Assembly: GCA_021234155.1 (NCBI GenBank) | Contig: JAJEKV010000001.1 | Coordinates: forward strand, 26,401,189 to 26,465,188 | Origin: Isoetes taiwanensis | Lineage: Eukaryota; Streptophyta; Lycopodiopsida; Isoetales; Isoetaceae | Length of the DNA stretch: 64,000 bases | Direction of reading: 5' to 3' | Part shown: positions 39,991 through 50,370 of the stretch, in pieces | Layout: the number at the start of each line of letters is the position of its first letter | Numbering within the stretch: the first letter of the stretch is position 1 | The notes under the pieces: generated by a model | The model's input: the letters and a program-made list of their open reading frames with translations, nothing else | What the model was told of the DNA's origin: nothing | The model's database searches: none | Program-made: the position numbers and the translations under genes

Positions 39991-40555
39991 CATTGGCAAG
40001 GTACATTACATGTGCCATCTGCATAACATCAGTGAGACAATGATTCGGCAAGGGAAAGACCTGTATCTGCGTTGGGGCGCTGGAGACACAAAGGGACTTT
40101 GTGTGCTTGATAATCGTAACCTCTTGAACAAGGCCGCTCTCTATGTTTCATATCATGGTGGTCGCCGTGCCACACCAAGCCTGATTTTTACCTTGACCCG
40201 AATGATCAGGAGCGGGAAGTTCACTTTGTCCAGCAGTTGGTTGATCCCCTCTAACACTGCTCATGTGAATGAGCATAGGATTCGTGCTGCCTGGAGAGTT
40301 CTCCTAAATCCTGCCCGCTGCATGCCTTCAGATATTAGAACGATCTCGTATGGGTTGCCTGCTGGGTATGTGCCAGTGGAGAGGAATGGCCCAGGAAGGC
40401 GCAGATATTGGGATGATTCCATCCCTGCTGATGAGGCGGACGAGAACTTCACTGATTTGTGTGATCCTACATTCAGTCCAGAGATTGAGATAGCTGAAGA
40501 GGGTGCTGATTATATTCCAATTCATACGGGCGACCATACCTTGGCCGTTGGCTAG
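39976..40555 (+). pseudogene. Replitron-type transposase, C-terminal part (shifted frame)
   Basis: A second frame, open from about 39974, carries IGKVHYMCHLHNISETMIRQ, then GKDLYLRWGAGDTKG, NKAALYVSYHGGRR, FTLTRMIRSGKFTLSSSWLI, ARCMPSDIRTISYGLPAG and an acidic end. It continues directly from the N-terminal part after a frame shift in 39974-39992. A motif III Tyr region (a G-Y-C-x-K-D-like element in my memory of the family) would be expected exactly at the break. No helicase or DDE motifs are present, consistent with a Replitron and not a Helitron. The start at 40010 (MCHLHN) is only the first ATG after the break and not a real start. Confidence 0.6.
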
Positions 40556-40610
40556 CCCTGGTAGCTGCTATCACATTGTACAGTTGTCTTTACTTATTTC
40601 TTTTGTTCTT

Positions 40611-40674
40611 GCAGGTCTTGTGCAAGATGCCGTCATCGTGGCCGTCCGATGACGGCATCTTGCACAGGACCTGC
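40611..40674 (+). promoter_or_regulatory. Long perfect-type hairpin 3' of the HUH transposase (28-bp stem, 8-nt loop)
   Basis: The left arm 40611-40638 (gcaggtcttgtgcaagatgc, then cgtcatcg) pairs with the right arm 40647-40674 with a single mismatch. The loop is tggccgtc. It starts 55 bp after the transposase stop. Terminal or subterminal hairpins mark the ends of many HUH-type transposons, so this is a candidate 3' end signal. A transcript hairpin is the alternative. Confidence 0.85.
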
Positions 40675-40744
40675 GTGGATTCTATGGCGTGGAGGCCGAG
40701 TTCGTGAGTTACAGGCCGCCTCTGTAACCTGCATGTTATAGGTT

Positions 40745-43350
40745 TAAAAGAAAATAAAAATAAACAGTTAGTTCGAAATAGTTAAATGGAGTTAACACTA
40801 GAGTCGTCACATGATGTACCAGAAAAGGTGCATTTGCACTGTTTACTTTAAAATTCATATAAAATCAAAGGTTCAACAATCAGTCAAACCCTTTTTATAT
40901 GTTAATATATAGCAGTCACATTGCATGGGAAAAATATCTAAAAATCTATTGGTCCCCGTCAATGAGAGTTACACCTAGGTAAACGCCATGGGGTCAAGTC
41001 TGTTTTGCTTTATGTTTAGATAAAGTAAAACTGTCTCAGCAAGAAGATTTTTATGAATTTTTTCATTATTTCTGTATTTTTTTTCACGAGTTAGAGAATA
41101 GAATAGAATAGAATAGAATAGTTTTTTTAACGTTCACGGAGACCAATAGGTCATGGGACCCATACAATGGGCTAGTACAATCATTACACAAAAAAACACA
41201 AAAAACACAAAAAAAACACAAAAAAACACAAAAAACACAAAAAAAACTGCATCTCAATCCGAGATCTGAGAAGGGAGATAGGGTTGTTTGAATATGACAG
41301 GGTCAAAACTGTTGTCTGTCTTCTGTGAACCAATACTGGTTTCTAGAATGCTGTTCACAAATCAAATCTCCAACTTTTGTAAGGAAATGAATTTTGACCT
41401 AGAATTTTGAATACAAGTGATAGACAACTTGCTTTATCTAAGAAAAATGTCCATTAGCCTTAATGATGAAGTTTTGATTTTCTTTTATTTTTTCATTTAC
41501 AAGTGACTGATAACTTATGTCTATTATAGGAGTAAAATAATTCAAATTCATCCTCCAAAAAATCATATTATGAAAGGTTACCATAATATGGAATCATTCT
41601 AAAAAAAACACGTTAAAAAAACAAAGCTTTTGTTCACAAGAAATCAAGAAAGGTTTGTTTTCCTGGGACCATTACTGGTCCACCTTCTTTTTAAAATTAA
41701 GAACTTAATCGATTTCAGTTTGAATTATGGGGTATAAGCACCTCATGAACCACTCTATTCATTAAAAATAATCAATGCTCATTATCTTGAGGTTTAGAGT
41801 AAACTTTCTAGTGTCCATTCCAAGTTATCTGTTAGATTACGCATTCCATGGATTTCATAAACCTATGCATTGAATGGTGAACTCAAAACTTGTATTTTCA
41901 AACTTCTCAAGTTGTGGAAGTAATGCAAAAGAATGAAGAATAAATATAAAAAACTATAACTATGAAAAATAAAGTTAGAACTGCTACGTCTGTTTTCTAC
42001 TGTTGGTCCACATGGCTTAGGATCATTCAAAAAGCCAGAACATCATCATCTTAATCGGTTTTAAACTCGTCTTAAGAATACATAGATTCCATGTATAGCA
42101 TTCTATTTGAAAAAATTAGTTGATTGCTAGAATTGCCTTATTTAATGGTAATGTTGAAGCACAAGCAGATTGAACCTATATGAATCTCCACTTTCTTTAA
42201 AAATTGTGTTAGAGAAGGTAGAAAATCACCATATCATTGTATAAGTGACAAATGAACAATAAATATAATTGATAATGATACTTACGGAGATTTACTTCTA
42301 TACCCAATTCATCTAATTGTGGACCATAATGGTCCATGCCTATTTATATTCATGTCTTACATATAATAGTATGTTATTTTTAACATCAAATTGGAAATCT
42401 ATGTTGCCAATGAAGCTTAAGTCCATAAAAATTATAGTCTATCATGAAAGACAAGCTAAAGTTACTATTATTATACCTAAAATAGGAACTCCTAAGTAGC
42501 AAACACGTGTCCTAAGTTTATGATAGTAAAAAATAAGAAGATTTCATTGTATGTTTTGCACTAAGATGATACAAACTATATTTTGTACTTCTATCACATG
42601 TTTTGTCAATCATGAGTTGAAAAAGAATGCTATCTTGCTTTAAAATATGGCAAGCCTAAATACAAACTAGAAATGGTCCATTTCTATTTTAAATCAAATC
42701 TTCTACATAATGTGTTACTTTTAACATGAAATTCATGTCTATGTTGTGAAGCAAAGGTCGCATTCATAAAAAAAATATTGCCTATCATAAAAGATGAGTT
42801 TTTTGTACTATTACCTTAACTAAGCTCCAATTTTGTGTACTGACAACCACTTCTAAATATAAAGAATACATAGTTATTCACCATATCTAAGTTGATAAAA
42901 TTCTTTATTATGTAAATGCATGGAATGCATCATTTATTGCCCTTAGAAAGCTTATATATGAGTTTAGTTATACCATTTTAGTTCTATTTTTGTCCTAGAT
43001 TCTGTGTCAAATCTTCTTTCATGAAAATTGAGATCAAAGTGACTTATGGAGACTTCAAAAAATTACTGGATTACAGCTCTTAGAGTCGACAACTTATGGC
43101 CACAAATCTCACGTCAAAACTTGTTATAGTAAAGGAGAAACAATTCACAACCTCAAACAGCTTTTTTGAGCTAAATATGGTTTGACGACTTCATATAATG
43201 TCATCTAATAGCAGCGACACATGAAAACATGCAAATCAACATGTTTTATAATAAAACATCAATTACTTTCAATTTTAGAAACATTTGGATCCCTTTATGC
43301 TAGAAAGTTTAGAAAATGTAGTTCTGGCCTGGCGTAAAAACTGTTGAATT
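40745..43350. other. AT-rich intergenic DNA, no gene seen
   Basis: About 2.6 kb of AT-rich sequence with no open frame showing a domain. It contains a gaatagaatagaatag run (about 41097-41120) and an acacaaaaaaacacaaaaaa run (41190-41247). I found no long terminal repeats or transposon coding motifs. Confidence 0.5.
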
Positions 43351-43644
43351 CTATAAGGTTTGGGCAATCGCCATAACATATCAGTAAACCCATTGGCCCT
43401 AAAATTCTCGGTAGCCATAAAGAATCAAGTGAAGATTCCAAAAGTGGTGGTATCTTATGAAATGGAAATTTCTTTTGTTAGATATCTAGGTTTAAGTGGC
43501 AGAGGGTATGCTGGACCAATTCTGGTGGATGAACCCTGGATAGTTCCAGTGACAACTCTAGTTAACACATGGGATTTAAAAAAAGTCAAGTTAAAATGGT
43601 CATGTTAGTGGATGAAGATTACCTAAAAAAAACCAGACCAGACC

Positions 43645-43830
43645 CTAATCCACACAACCCTAAAAAAAAACCATAAAACTAACAGGAGGATGCCCCCTTT
43701 TCTAAAATCAACGGCTAACAAAAGGGTGCCTCTAGAAATACTATTTAATACACCTGGATGAATAGGACCACCAAATCATATGAAAACCTTAGAGAAAACA
43801 GTACAAAAACACAAAAAAACCCCTGAACAA
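43645..43830. repeat. Dispersed repeat, copy 2 (partner at 6425)
   Basis: Near-identical in blocks to 6425-6645 in the same orientation, but lacking the cattcaccc-type middle segment of that copy. It is followed by a short (CT)n stretch at 43859. Confidence 0.7.
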
Positions 43831-44141
43831 AAAATGGATGGAAAGAAAGAAACAAGATCTCTCTCTCTCTCAAGAAAGGGAAATCAACCACCCCCCGATA
43901 TTCTCGTTAATTTGAATTTCCCTCTTCCCATAATACTAAAAAATAGTGCTAATTTGGGTGGACAAAAGGACACTAAAAATGAGACATCGTAAGATGCAAG
44001 GACCCCAGACTACTAATGAAATAAAACAAGTCTGTTATAAAAGAATACATAACGAGGTACAAAATTAGGGCCACGAAGGCCTGTGGTTTTCCTCTTCCTT
44101 ATCTCTTTCTTCATGACTATAAATCTCGTTGGTGAGAAAAT

Positions 44142-44217
44142 GCAAAATCAGAACATTCTATACACAATAATAGACAAATTTTGTCTAATATTATATATAG
44201 AATGTTCTGACTTTGCA
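44142..44217. repeat. 37-bp-arm hairpin, MITE- or miRNA-precursor-like
   Basis: tgcaaaatcagaacattcta and the following bases pair with tagaatgttctgactttgca at the other end. The arms are about 37 nt with around five mismatches and a loop of 2-4 nt. Size and pairing are compatible with a small MITE or a young hairpin RNA. Nothing else supports transcription. Confidence 0.6.
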
Positions 44218-44363
44218 CATATTAATCATGAACATTCATCTAACATATTAACTAACATATTTCTCTCTTTTACTTACTGCAAACAATGTTATCATTGGCT
44301 CTGTTCATATTCTAGGGCCTAGCAACACACACAGAATAGTAATAAAAAATAATCTGCATTTTT

Positions 44364-44574
44364 TTTTGTTGAAGGACGTCAGACTTTATTCAATCAAAGA
44401 GTCAAATACAAGTATAAATGCAGAGACAGGAATAAAATCTCAGCGGATAAGCGGAGACCCACCGAGTGAAGCAACCTGCCTAAGCATAAGAGTGCACATC
44501 CAGCAACTCCTCAAAAATCAATCGCCTCTTGCGAGGGGCAAGTGAAGAACAATGATACGACTTTACAATGTAAC
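44364..44574 (-). mobile_element. 5'-truncated poly(A) retroelement 3' end, inverted
   Basis: On the minus strand the segment ends gattgaataaagtctgacgt, then ccttcaac and an A run (the T run at 44360-44367 on +). ctgcatttt occurs on both sides (about 44354 and 44575), a probable 9-bp target duplication. AATAAAG near the end serves as a polyadenylation-like signal. About 210 bp remain, probably a truncated LINE tail, with no coding motifs left. Confidence 0.55.
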
Positions 44575-45955
44575 CTGCATTTTTGGAGCTTCATAGTTGT
44601 CCAAGAGGTCCTTTTTTTTGTTTTCTGATATTTTCCTCTCTGTCTTTGATCCTAGAGGAGCTCCATAGCAGCCAGCCACTAACTAGAACCAAAGAAAAAG
44701 AGGGAAATATGAGGAGATACAAAAAGCAAAGCATTGCTGCTATCCCCGCCATCATAAAATCTGCCGCCAGCTCCAGTCCTTGTTAAAATCGATTATTAGA
44801 TCAGCTTTTTCAATGAGGGTGGATGCTGCCTTAGCCGCCAATAATGAAAGCGTAGGAACAAAAAACCCTAAAATAAAAAGGCATAGAAAAAAGTCCTAAA
44901 ATAAAATGTAACATTAAACAAAAAAAATCCGTCTCCTTCCACGTGAGGTCGGATTTTTCCCTTCCCCGTTGCACCATGTAATGAACATTTGCCTCTATTT
45001 TTTTTTTTCTTTAGAAGGAACTAGGTTCCGACAAAATTTAAAAAGGAAGGATTTTTCTTTGATTGGCCAGATTTTTAAGAGTGGTACCCCCCAATTTCGA
45101 ATCCTGACTCCTTTAGGCCATGATATTACATTGTTACCATTTTTTATGAGAATTATGAAGTAAAAGAGCTACACTAATATTTCCCAAAAGCATGGTCTAG
45201 AACAGGAAGGCAATGGATGCCTGCTCAATCAATTGCTTTAAAGATGCAACTATTTCCTCATCTTCAGTTAGTAGTAATGAAGCAATTTGAAGCAACAAAT
45301 TCACAATGGCACCAAAAAGCTACAAGCAGGTGGAGCCAATGACCGCCAATAATCTATGTCGCATCCTTTGATGTTATTCAATATCCATTGTCAGAGCAAT
45401 GGAGAATAGTGTTGCGTCTTAAATATAGAACAATGGAGAATATTGGATTATCACTCTGTATGATGAATATGAGCCAAACGTGGCTTGTACACAGATATAG
45501 GTAAGTACGTACAAAAGGACACGTCTCTATACTAGAGGACATGTCTCTTCACATGACTAGGATTGCCACCTAGGCGTGGTCATATGGCACTTGCCATGTC
45601 ATCAATCCTTGATCTATATGATCACTAATATTATATTCTAACATTGCGAAAATAGGGATTCTTCGAGCAGATGAAATGGCCCTGTGATCATTCGACCATA
45701 TGAGATGATCCGATCAATCAATCTGGCCCCGATCTCCTCTGTGGCATTCATACAAAGTGACGTAGCAGCATCTTGTTGACATAAACATGTGATCCTTGCA
45801 TTTTGCAAGGGTCTATGTCGACATGAATTCTACGAGGTCGAGATCTTAATGTGACCTTAACCTTAAAATAAAACTTTTGAGAAAACCAACATACAAGAGA
45901 GAGAAGAATCCTTGAAGTATTGGTTGTAGAATGATCGTTTGCTCGTCCTATCTTT

Positions 45956-46617
45956 TTGATGGGGGGTCCTATCTTTTTGATGGGGGGTAATATCACTGAC
46001 ATATATCATGCTCGTCTCAAAGTTATATGGCTGGGTCATATCTTTCTGTTGGGGGGAAAGGACGACAACTCAATGCCTTACGGTGGAGTTCTACATTCCA
46101 CGTGTCTTCTCACTTTCAATATCAGGTTGGTTCTGTCACCCATATGGAGGCTCTTGAGATATTCCAGCAACATCGACATATGGAAGGTGTTGCCCCTATG
46201 GGACACCTTGGCACTTCTTTGCACTTTGGAATTTCTTCATAAAAGGCCAAAGAAGTGCCCATTATCATACTCCTCCTCTCTATATACGATGGAAGCTATC
46301 AAGGGGGGGTTCCATATAGTTTTCCGTATTTCCAGAGGGTTTCCCCCCTTGTGGAATAAAATGGCACTCTTTCCATTAAGGGCCTATTGGGGTACCTCGA
46401 GTTGCCCCTTTTCAGCTTATCTAAAGGGGCCCATATACAAAGGGACACCCCTTAAACATTTACCCTCCTTTGTTTCCAAAGTCTTACCTCCCCTAATAAG
46501 GGAATCTCCTAGGTGCTGTCCCACTTGGTACCTGGTGAGAAGGTGTGCAGGGGGGGAACATAATTACATCCCTGTACTTAAGGTTGGAAGATTACCTATA
46601 GTCATAACCACTTCAGG
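45956..46617 (+). pseudogene. LINE 5' region / ORF1 remnant
   Basis: An open frame of 221 residues runs to 46621, overlapping the ORF2 start by the ATGA at 46618. I do not recognise the gag-like DUF4283 or zinc-knuckle domains typical of plant LINE ORF1, and its composition (Leu/Pro/Trp-rich) may not be coding. It occupies the place of ORF1 and the 5' UTR. Confidence 0.4.
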
Positions 46618-47178
46618 ATGATCATTGTTTCTTGGAATCTGCGTGGCATCAAAGGAGCACTCAAACGTGCTAGGGTATTAGCGGCAATTAGATCAATGAA
46701 GGCAGACATTGTCATGCTGCAGGAACATAGGCTCCCTGACTTTGAGGCTAGCTCTCTCGGCAGTTGGATGGGCAATGGCTATTCTTCCTTTAGCTGTGCA
46801 GCTTATGGAACTAAGGGAGGTACTTGTATCCTTTGGAAAGGTCAGGCTCAGAAAAACCAGTTCTCAGGACTGGGGGGCAGATGGCAGTCAGTTATATTTG
46901 AAAACAATAACTGTCAGTGGGGGCTTATTAATGTTTATGCCTCCAATAAACCTGCTGAGAGGGCAACTATGTGGAATAATATTGAGAGTTGGATTTCCCA
47001 GCACGAGAACGTGGTTGATAACTGGATACTTGGGGGTGACCTAAATATGACTGACACGTGGGATCAAAAAGTGGGTTTGCATAGGAATCTGCAGGAGGAG
47101 GAAGAACGTGCCTGGCTTTCTCTAATCAACGGTGCAGGCTTCTCTCTGGTTCCTCCTATCTGGCCAACAAATCTGTAG
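46618..47178 (+). pseudogene. LINE ORF2 endonuclease domain (EEP/APE type)
   Basis: Residues 1-187 show the apurinic-type endonuclease of LINEs. MIIVSWNLRGIKGALKRARV supplies the catalytic Asn, IVMLQEHRL the metal-binding Glu, GLINVYASN the central strand and WILGGDLNMT the GDxN motif. The frame stops at 47178. The end of the domain (about THWDHVP, the SDH-type motif with Ser replaced) is in another frame at 47184-47411. Shifts before 47178 and after 47370 compensate each other, since the RT resumes in the original frame. Confidence 0.9.
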
Positions 47179-47370
47179 AATTTATGGACAAGTCTTATGT
47201 TGAAGGAGATCTTGCATTCACTCATTGGGATCATGTTCCACAGAGGCTTACTCTTGAGGATATCCCCTCTGCCAGGAAATCAGGTTATATTCCTTTCAAG
47301 TTCAACGTCTCATGGTTAACCAAAGACGAGTTCTGCAACCCTTTTAAGGTTTTTCTCGGCTCACTAGAAA

Positions 47371-49752
47371 ATGGGGACAACCCCCCCCTCCATGAAGGCT
47401 TGGGCCCATAAGCTCAACCTCATGAAAGCTTGGATCAAGAAATGGGGAAGAAATAGGGCTCTGAGCTTCAAAAAGGAAAAGGATCTTGTCTACAATAGTC
47501 TCCGGATTATTAAGCAAGAACTCTTTAGTGACCCCTACAACCGAGATAAACACGCCTTGGAGGAGGAGCTCGAAAGCAAAGCTAAAGCTATAGAAGAGGA
47601 AGAAGCAAGGGGTGCTGCTATACGCTCCAAAACTAAATGGTATGCTGAACTTGATCATGAGAATTCTAAATGTTTTTCTAGATTGGCTGGGGCTAGATTA
47701 GCAGAAAATAGCATTACCTCTATCAAAGATCAAAATCAGGTCCTCCTAACAGATCAGGATGAAATCAAACGCTTTATTAGAGGAAGCTTCCAGGACCAAT
47801 TTAAAGAGGAACCGCTTCCATCCACTTACGGATCAGAAATTGCTAGATGGCTGCCAAAGGTTGACTGGGGGCACTTGGTTTCGGAGGCTGACAATCAATC
47901 CTTACTTCAACAGTTAGGGGATGAAGAAGTTTATAGAACTCTTTGCTCCTTGGCAGCTGGTAAATCCCCTGGTCCAGATGGATTTCCCCCGGAGTTTTTT
48001 AGGGAGTTTTGGGAATTCTTGGGGCAGGACTTCCTCAGGGCTATTAGGGGTGCATGGAACTCCCAGCTTTTACATCCTTCCTTGGCAGTTGGATTCATCA
48101 CTCTCGTCCCTAAAGTGTCAAGACCTCAGGTTATTAATGAATGGAGACCTATTGCTTTGACCAATGTCCTATATAAGGTCATCATGAAAGTTCTGGCTAA
48201 CCGTCTGAAACCTATCCTAAATAGGATTATTGGCAGAGAACAATCAGCCTTTCTCCCTGGAAGAAACATTCTGGATAATTACTTGGCAGCAAGGGCAGGG
48301 TTACATTGGTGTAGGGTATCAAGACAGAATTGTGTGCTGATAAAGATGGATTTCAGGAAGGCTTATGACTCTCTTAGGTGGGAGGCTCTGCAAGAGGTGA
48401 TGGATCATATGGGTTTCCATAGGCAGTTTGTTGATATCGCTATGGGCATGAACAAATTAGCATCAGCATCGGTGCTTGTTAATGGGGAACCATCCGGCCT
48501 CTTCGATCTCCGAAAAGGTATCAGACAAGGGTGCCCTTTGGCTCCTTACCTGTTTCTTATTATGGCAAATCTACTGACTAGGATGGTGAAACTCAAAATT
48601 TCAGAAGGTTCAATGAGTGGTCTCTCTCTATCAGGTGGTGCTGACGAGCTCACAATTATGCAATATGCTGACGACACCTTCATGTTCCTCAGATTTGATG
48701 ATGGTAGCTTTCAGGCATTTCGGGACGTTCTCCTGGCTTTTGAGATCGTATCCGGGATTGGTCTTAACCCTAACAAATGTTCCACTCTATGGGCACTAGA
48801 GACTGCGCTTGATCCTCGAGCTAGTATGCTAGGGTTTCCGGTGGTGAAAGTAGGTGAATCAATTACTCTTCTGGGCCTTCCACTTTCCTTATCTGATAAC
48901 ATCAAAGGACTCTGGTCGCCTCTGTTGGATCATCTTCGAAAGAAGGTTGCCCTATGGTCAGCCAAAGGTCTTGCAGTGTCTGGGCGTGTAACTGTGGCCA
49001 ATGCTGTCCTTGCTGCCTCTCACATTTTCTTCTCGTCTGTGATAGTGGCGCAGAAATTTGTGTACAATCAGATCCAGGTCATAATCAGGAAATTTATCTG
49101 GGGAGGTATGGCTAAGGTTGGCTGGTCAGAATTATGTAGAGATAAGAAAGAAGGTGGTCTTGGTTGCAAAGACCCCTTCTCTCAGGCTCAGGCATTAGCA
49201 GCCAGGTACGTATGGAGACTACTGCAAGGTGATACTTCCCCTGCCCTGGTATTTGTCAGATATTGGTTTCAACGTTGTAAACTCAAAAGGAAGCCTTCCC
49301 TCCCAAGGGACGATTTCGGAGCTGCCTTTAGAGACTTCAAGATAGCCCCAGGTACCTCACCTGTTATGAGAAGAATACTCCAAGCATGGGCGAAGGTGCT
49401 ACCATTATGCTCTCCTGCTAAGCTACCCCCACATGCTGGTAAGATCAATCCTTTCTGGAATATTAGGGTTTGGGGATCAAGGAATCTTCCTCTTGCACTT
49501 GTACACCCCCGGATCTATAGTAAGTGGAAAGTTCATGGCATCTCCAGGCTATCTCACCTTTGGGAGAATGGCAGATGGATCTCTTGGTCCAAACTAAAAA
49601 GGCTGGTCCCAAATGCTGGTGAGGGTGATAGGAAGATCCTAAGGGAAATCCAAGCTAATATCTCTGATCTTTCTGGACTGGAGGGTCCTGAAGAAAGATG
49701 GGAGTGTGTGGAATCCCCTTCCTACAAGGTAGCTAAGGTATATCGAGCTTAG
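47371..49752 (+). CDS. LINE ORF2 reverse transcriptase, long intact segment
   Basis: A 793-residue open frame. RT motifs in order: KSPGPDGFPPEFF (about residue 200), GFITLVPKV, INEWRPIALTNVLYKVIMKV, FLPGRNILDNYLAARAGLHW, LIKMDFRKAYDSLRW (motif A), GEPSGLFDLRKGIRQGCPLA (motif B), MQYADDTFMFL (YADD, motif C), then LGLPLS, GRVTVANAVLAASHIFF and KFIWGG. It copies its RNA at a nicked target in the nucleus. The frame closes at 49752 (KVYRA), before the C-terminal zinc-binding part. The catalytic core itself has no visible break; the enzyme as a whole lacks a continuous endonuclease. Confidence 0.93.
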   Translation: MGTTPPSMKAWAHKLNLMKAWIKKWGRNRALSFKKEKDLVYNSLRIIKQELFSDPYNRDKHALEEELESKAKAIEEEEARGAAIRSKTKWYAELDHENSKCFSRLAGARLAENSITSIKDQNQVLLTDQDEIKRFIRGSFQDQFKEEPLPSTYGSEIARWLPKVDWGHLVSEADNQSLLQQLGDEEVYRTLCSLAAGKSPGPDGFPPEFFREFWEFLGQDFLRAIRGAWNSQLLHPSLAVGFITLVPKVSRPQVINEWRPIALTNVLYKVIMKVLANRLKPILNRIIGREQSAFLPGRNILDNYLAARAGLHWCRVSRQNCVLIKMDFRKAYDSLRWEALQEVMDHMGFHRQFVDIAMGMNKLASASVLVNGEPSGLFDLRKGIRQGCPLAPYLFLIMANLLTRMVKLKISEGSMSGLSLSGGADELTIMQYADDTFMFLRFDDGSFQAFRDVLLAFEIVSGIGLNPNKCSTLWALETALDPRASMLGFPVVKVGESITLLGLPLSLSDNIKGLWSPLLDHLRKKVALWSAKGLAVSGRVTVANAVLAASHIFFSSVIVAQKFVYNQIQVIIRKFIWGGMAKVGWSELCRDKKEGGLGCKDPFSQAQALAARYVWRLLQGDTSPALVFVRYWFQRCKLKRKPSLPRDDFGAAFRDFKIAPGTSPVMRRILQAWAKVLPLCSPAKLPPHAGKINPFWNIRVWGSRNLPLALVHPRIYSKWKVHGISRLSHLWENGRWISWSKLKRLVPNAGEGDRKILREIQANISDLSGLEGPEERWECVESPSYKVAKVYRA

Positions 49753-50370
49753 TGGAGAAGTTCCCCTAAAAGCCGAGCTCATTCCCCGGGGTCAATAGAC
49801 CAACTACTATTCAACTCCTTGCCAACTCCCGAAGACCATGTGTTCTCGAAGAATCCAGGTTTTTTTAAAGTGGACAGCCCTTCAAGGTGGTATTTCCTCC
49901 AATGCTAAACTCTTCCTAAGAGGTATCTCAAAGTGAAGTGAACTGTGCCCTCTAGGTCATCAAGCCCGGTGAATCCACTGCACACGTGTTCTTTTGCCCT
50001 AGGCTTTCTGATTTTTGGAGGTGGGTTACTCCTATTCTAGGACTTGACTTACACCAACTCAACTGGCCAGGTATTATAATTTCATCTGGGAGCTGCAAAA
50101 TTACTACTTCTCTGGTATCAATTGTCCTTTGGGTGGTCTGGAAGCATCGGTGCCAGGTTGCTTACGGGGGGCAAGAAGTTAGCATTGACAAAATTAAAAG
50201 CCTCTTCAATATGGAGGTGGCCTTAATGGCGCTAGCCCATCACAGGAAGATGGGTAGGAATTATAACAAGGAACTTGACAGAATTGGCAAGCTTGAAGGC
50301 TTTTACACGTTCTTCAAGTGTAACTGGGTTGACAGAGATGAAGGCAATCATCAATGAAGAAGGTAAATTC
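49753..50370 (+). pseudogene. LINE ORF2 C-terminal remnant
   Basis: After the stop, another frame (49986-50357) carries MFFCPRLSDFWRWVTPILGL, later IVLWVVWKHRCQVAYGGQ, typical of the zf-RVT tail of plant LINEs (CPxxxxFW, then LWxxWKxRN). Stops and shifts separate it from the RT. The 3' UTR and A tail follow to 50632. Confidence 0.75.

Larger units (their letters stand above)
39190..40740 (+). mobile_element. Replitron-like (HUH endonuclease) transposon relic; ends not fixed
   Basis: It holds a broken Rep-type transposase (39469-39990 and 39976-40555) and, 55 bp after its stop, a hairpin with a 28-bp stem (40611-40674). The region is GC-richer than its surroundings (AT-rich DNA runs from 40745 to 43300), which helps to delimit it. 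Replitrons are a group of eukaryotic HUH transposons, reported at high copy number in non-seed plants. They usually carry short direct repeats at or near their termini; I could not settle on such a pair here. The borders given are therefore approximate. Confidence 0.55.

Noticed and set aside
39334-40555. Endogenous geminivirus-like (CRESS) Rep insertion
   Set aside because: No superfamily 3 helicase Walker motifs follow the HUH domain, and there is no capsid gene or stem-loop nonanucleotide. A Replitron is the better fit, though the Rep fold is shared.
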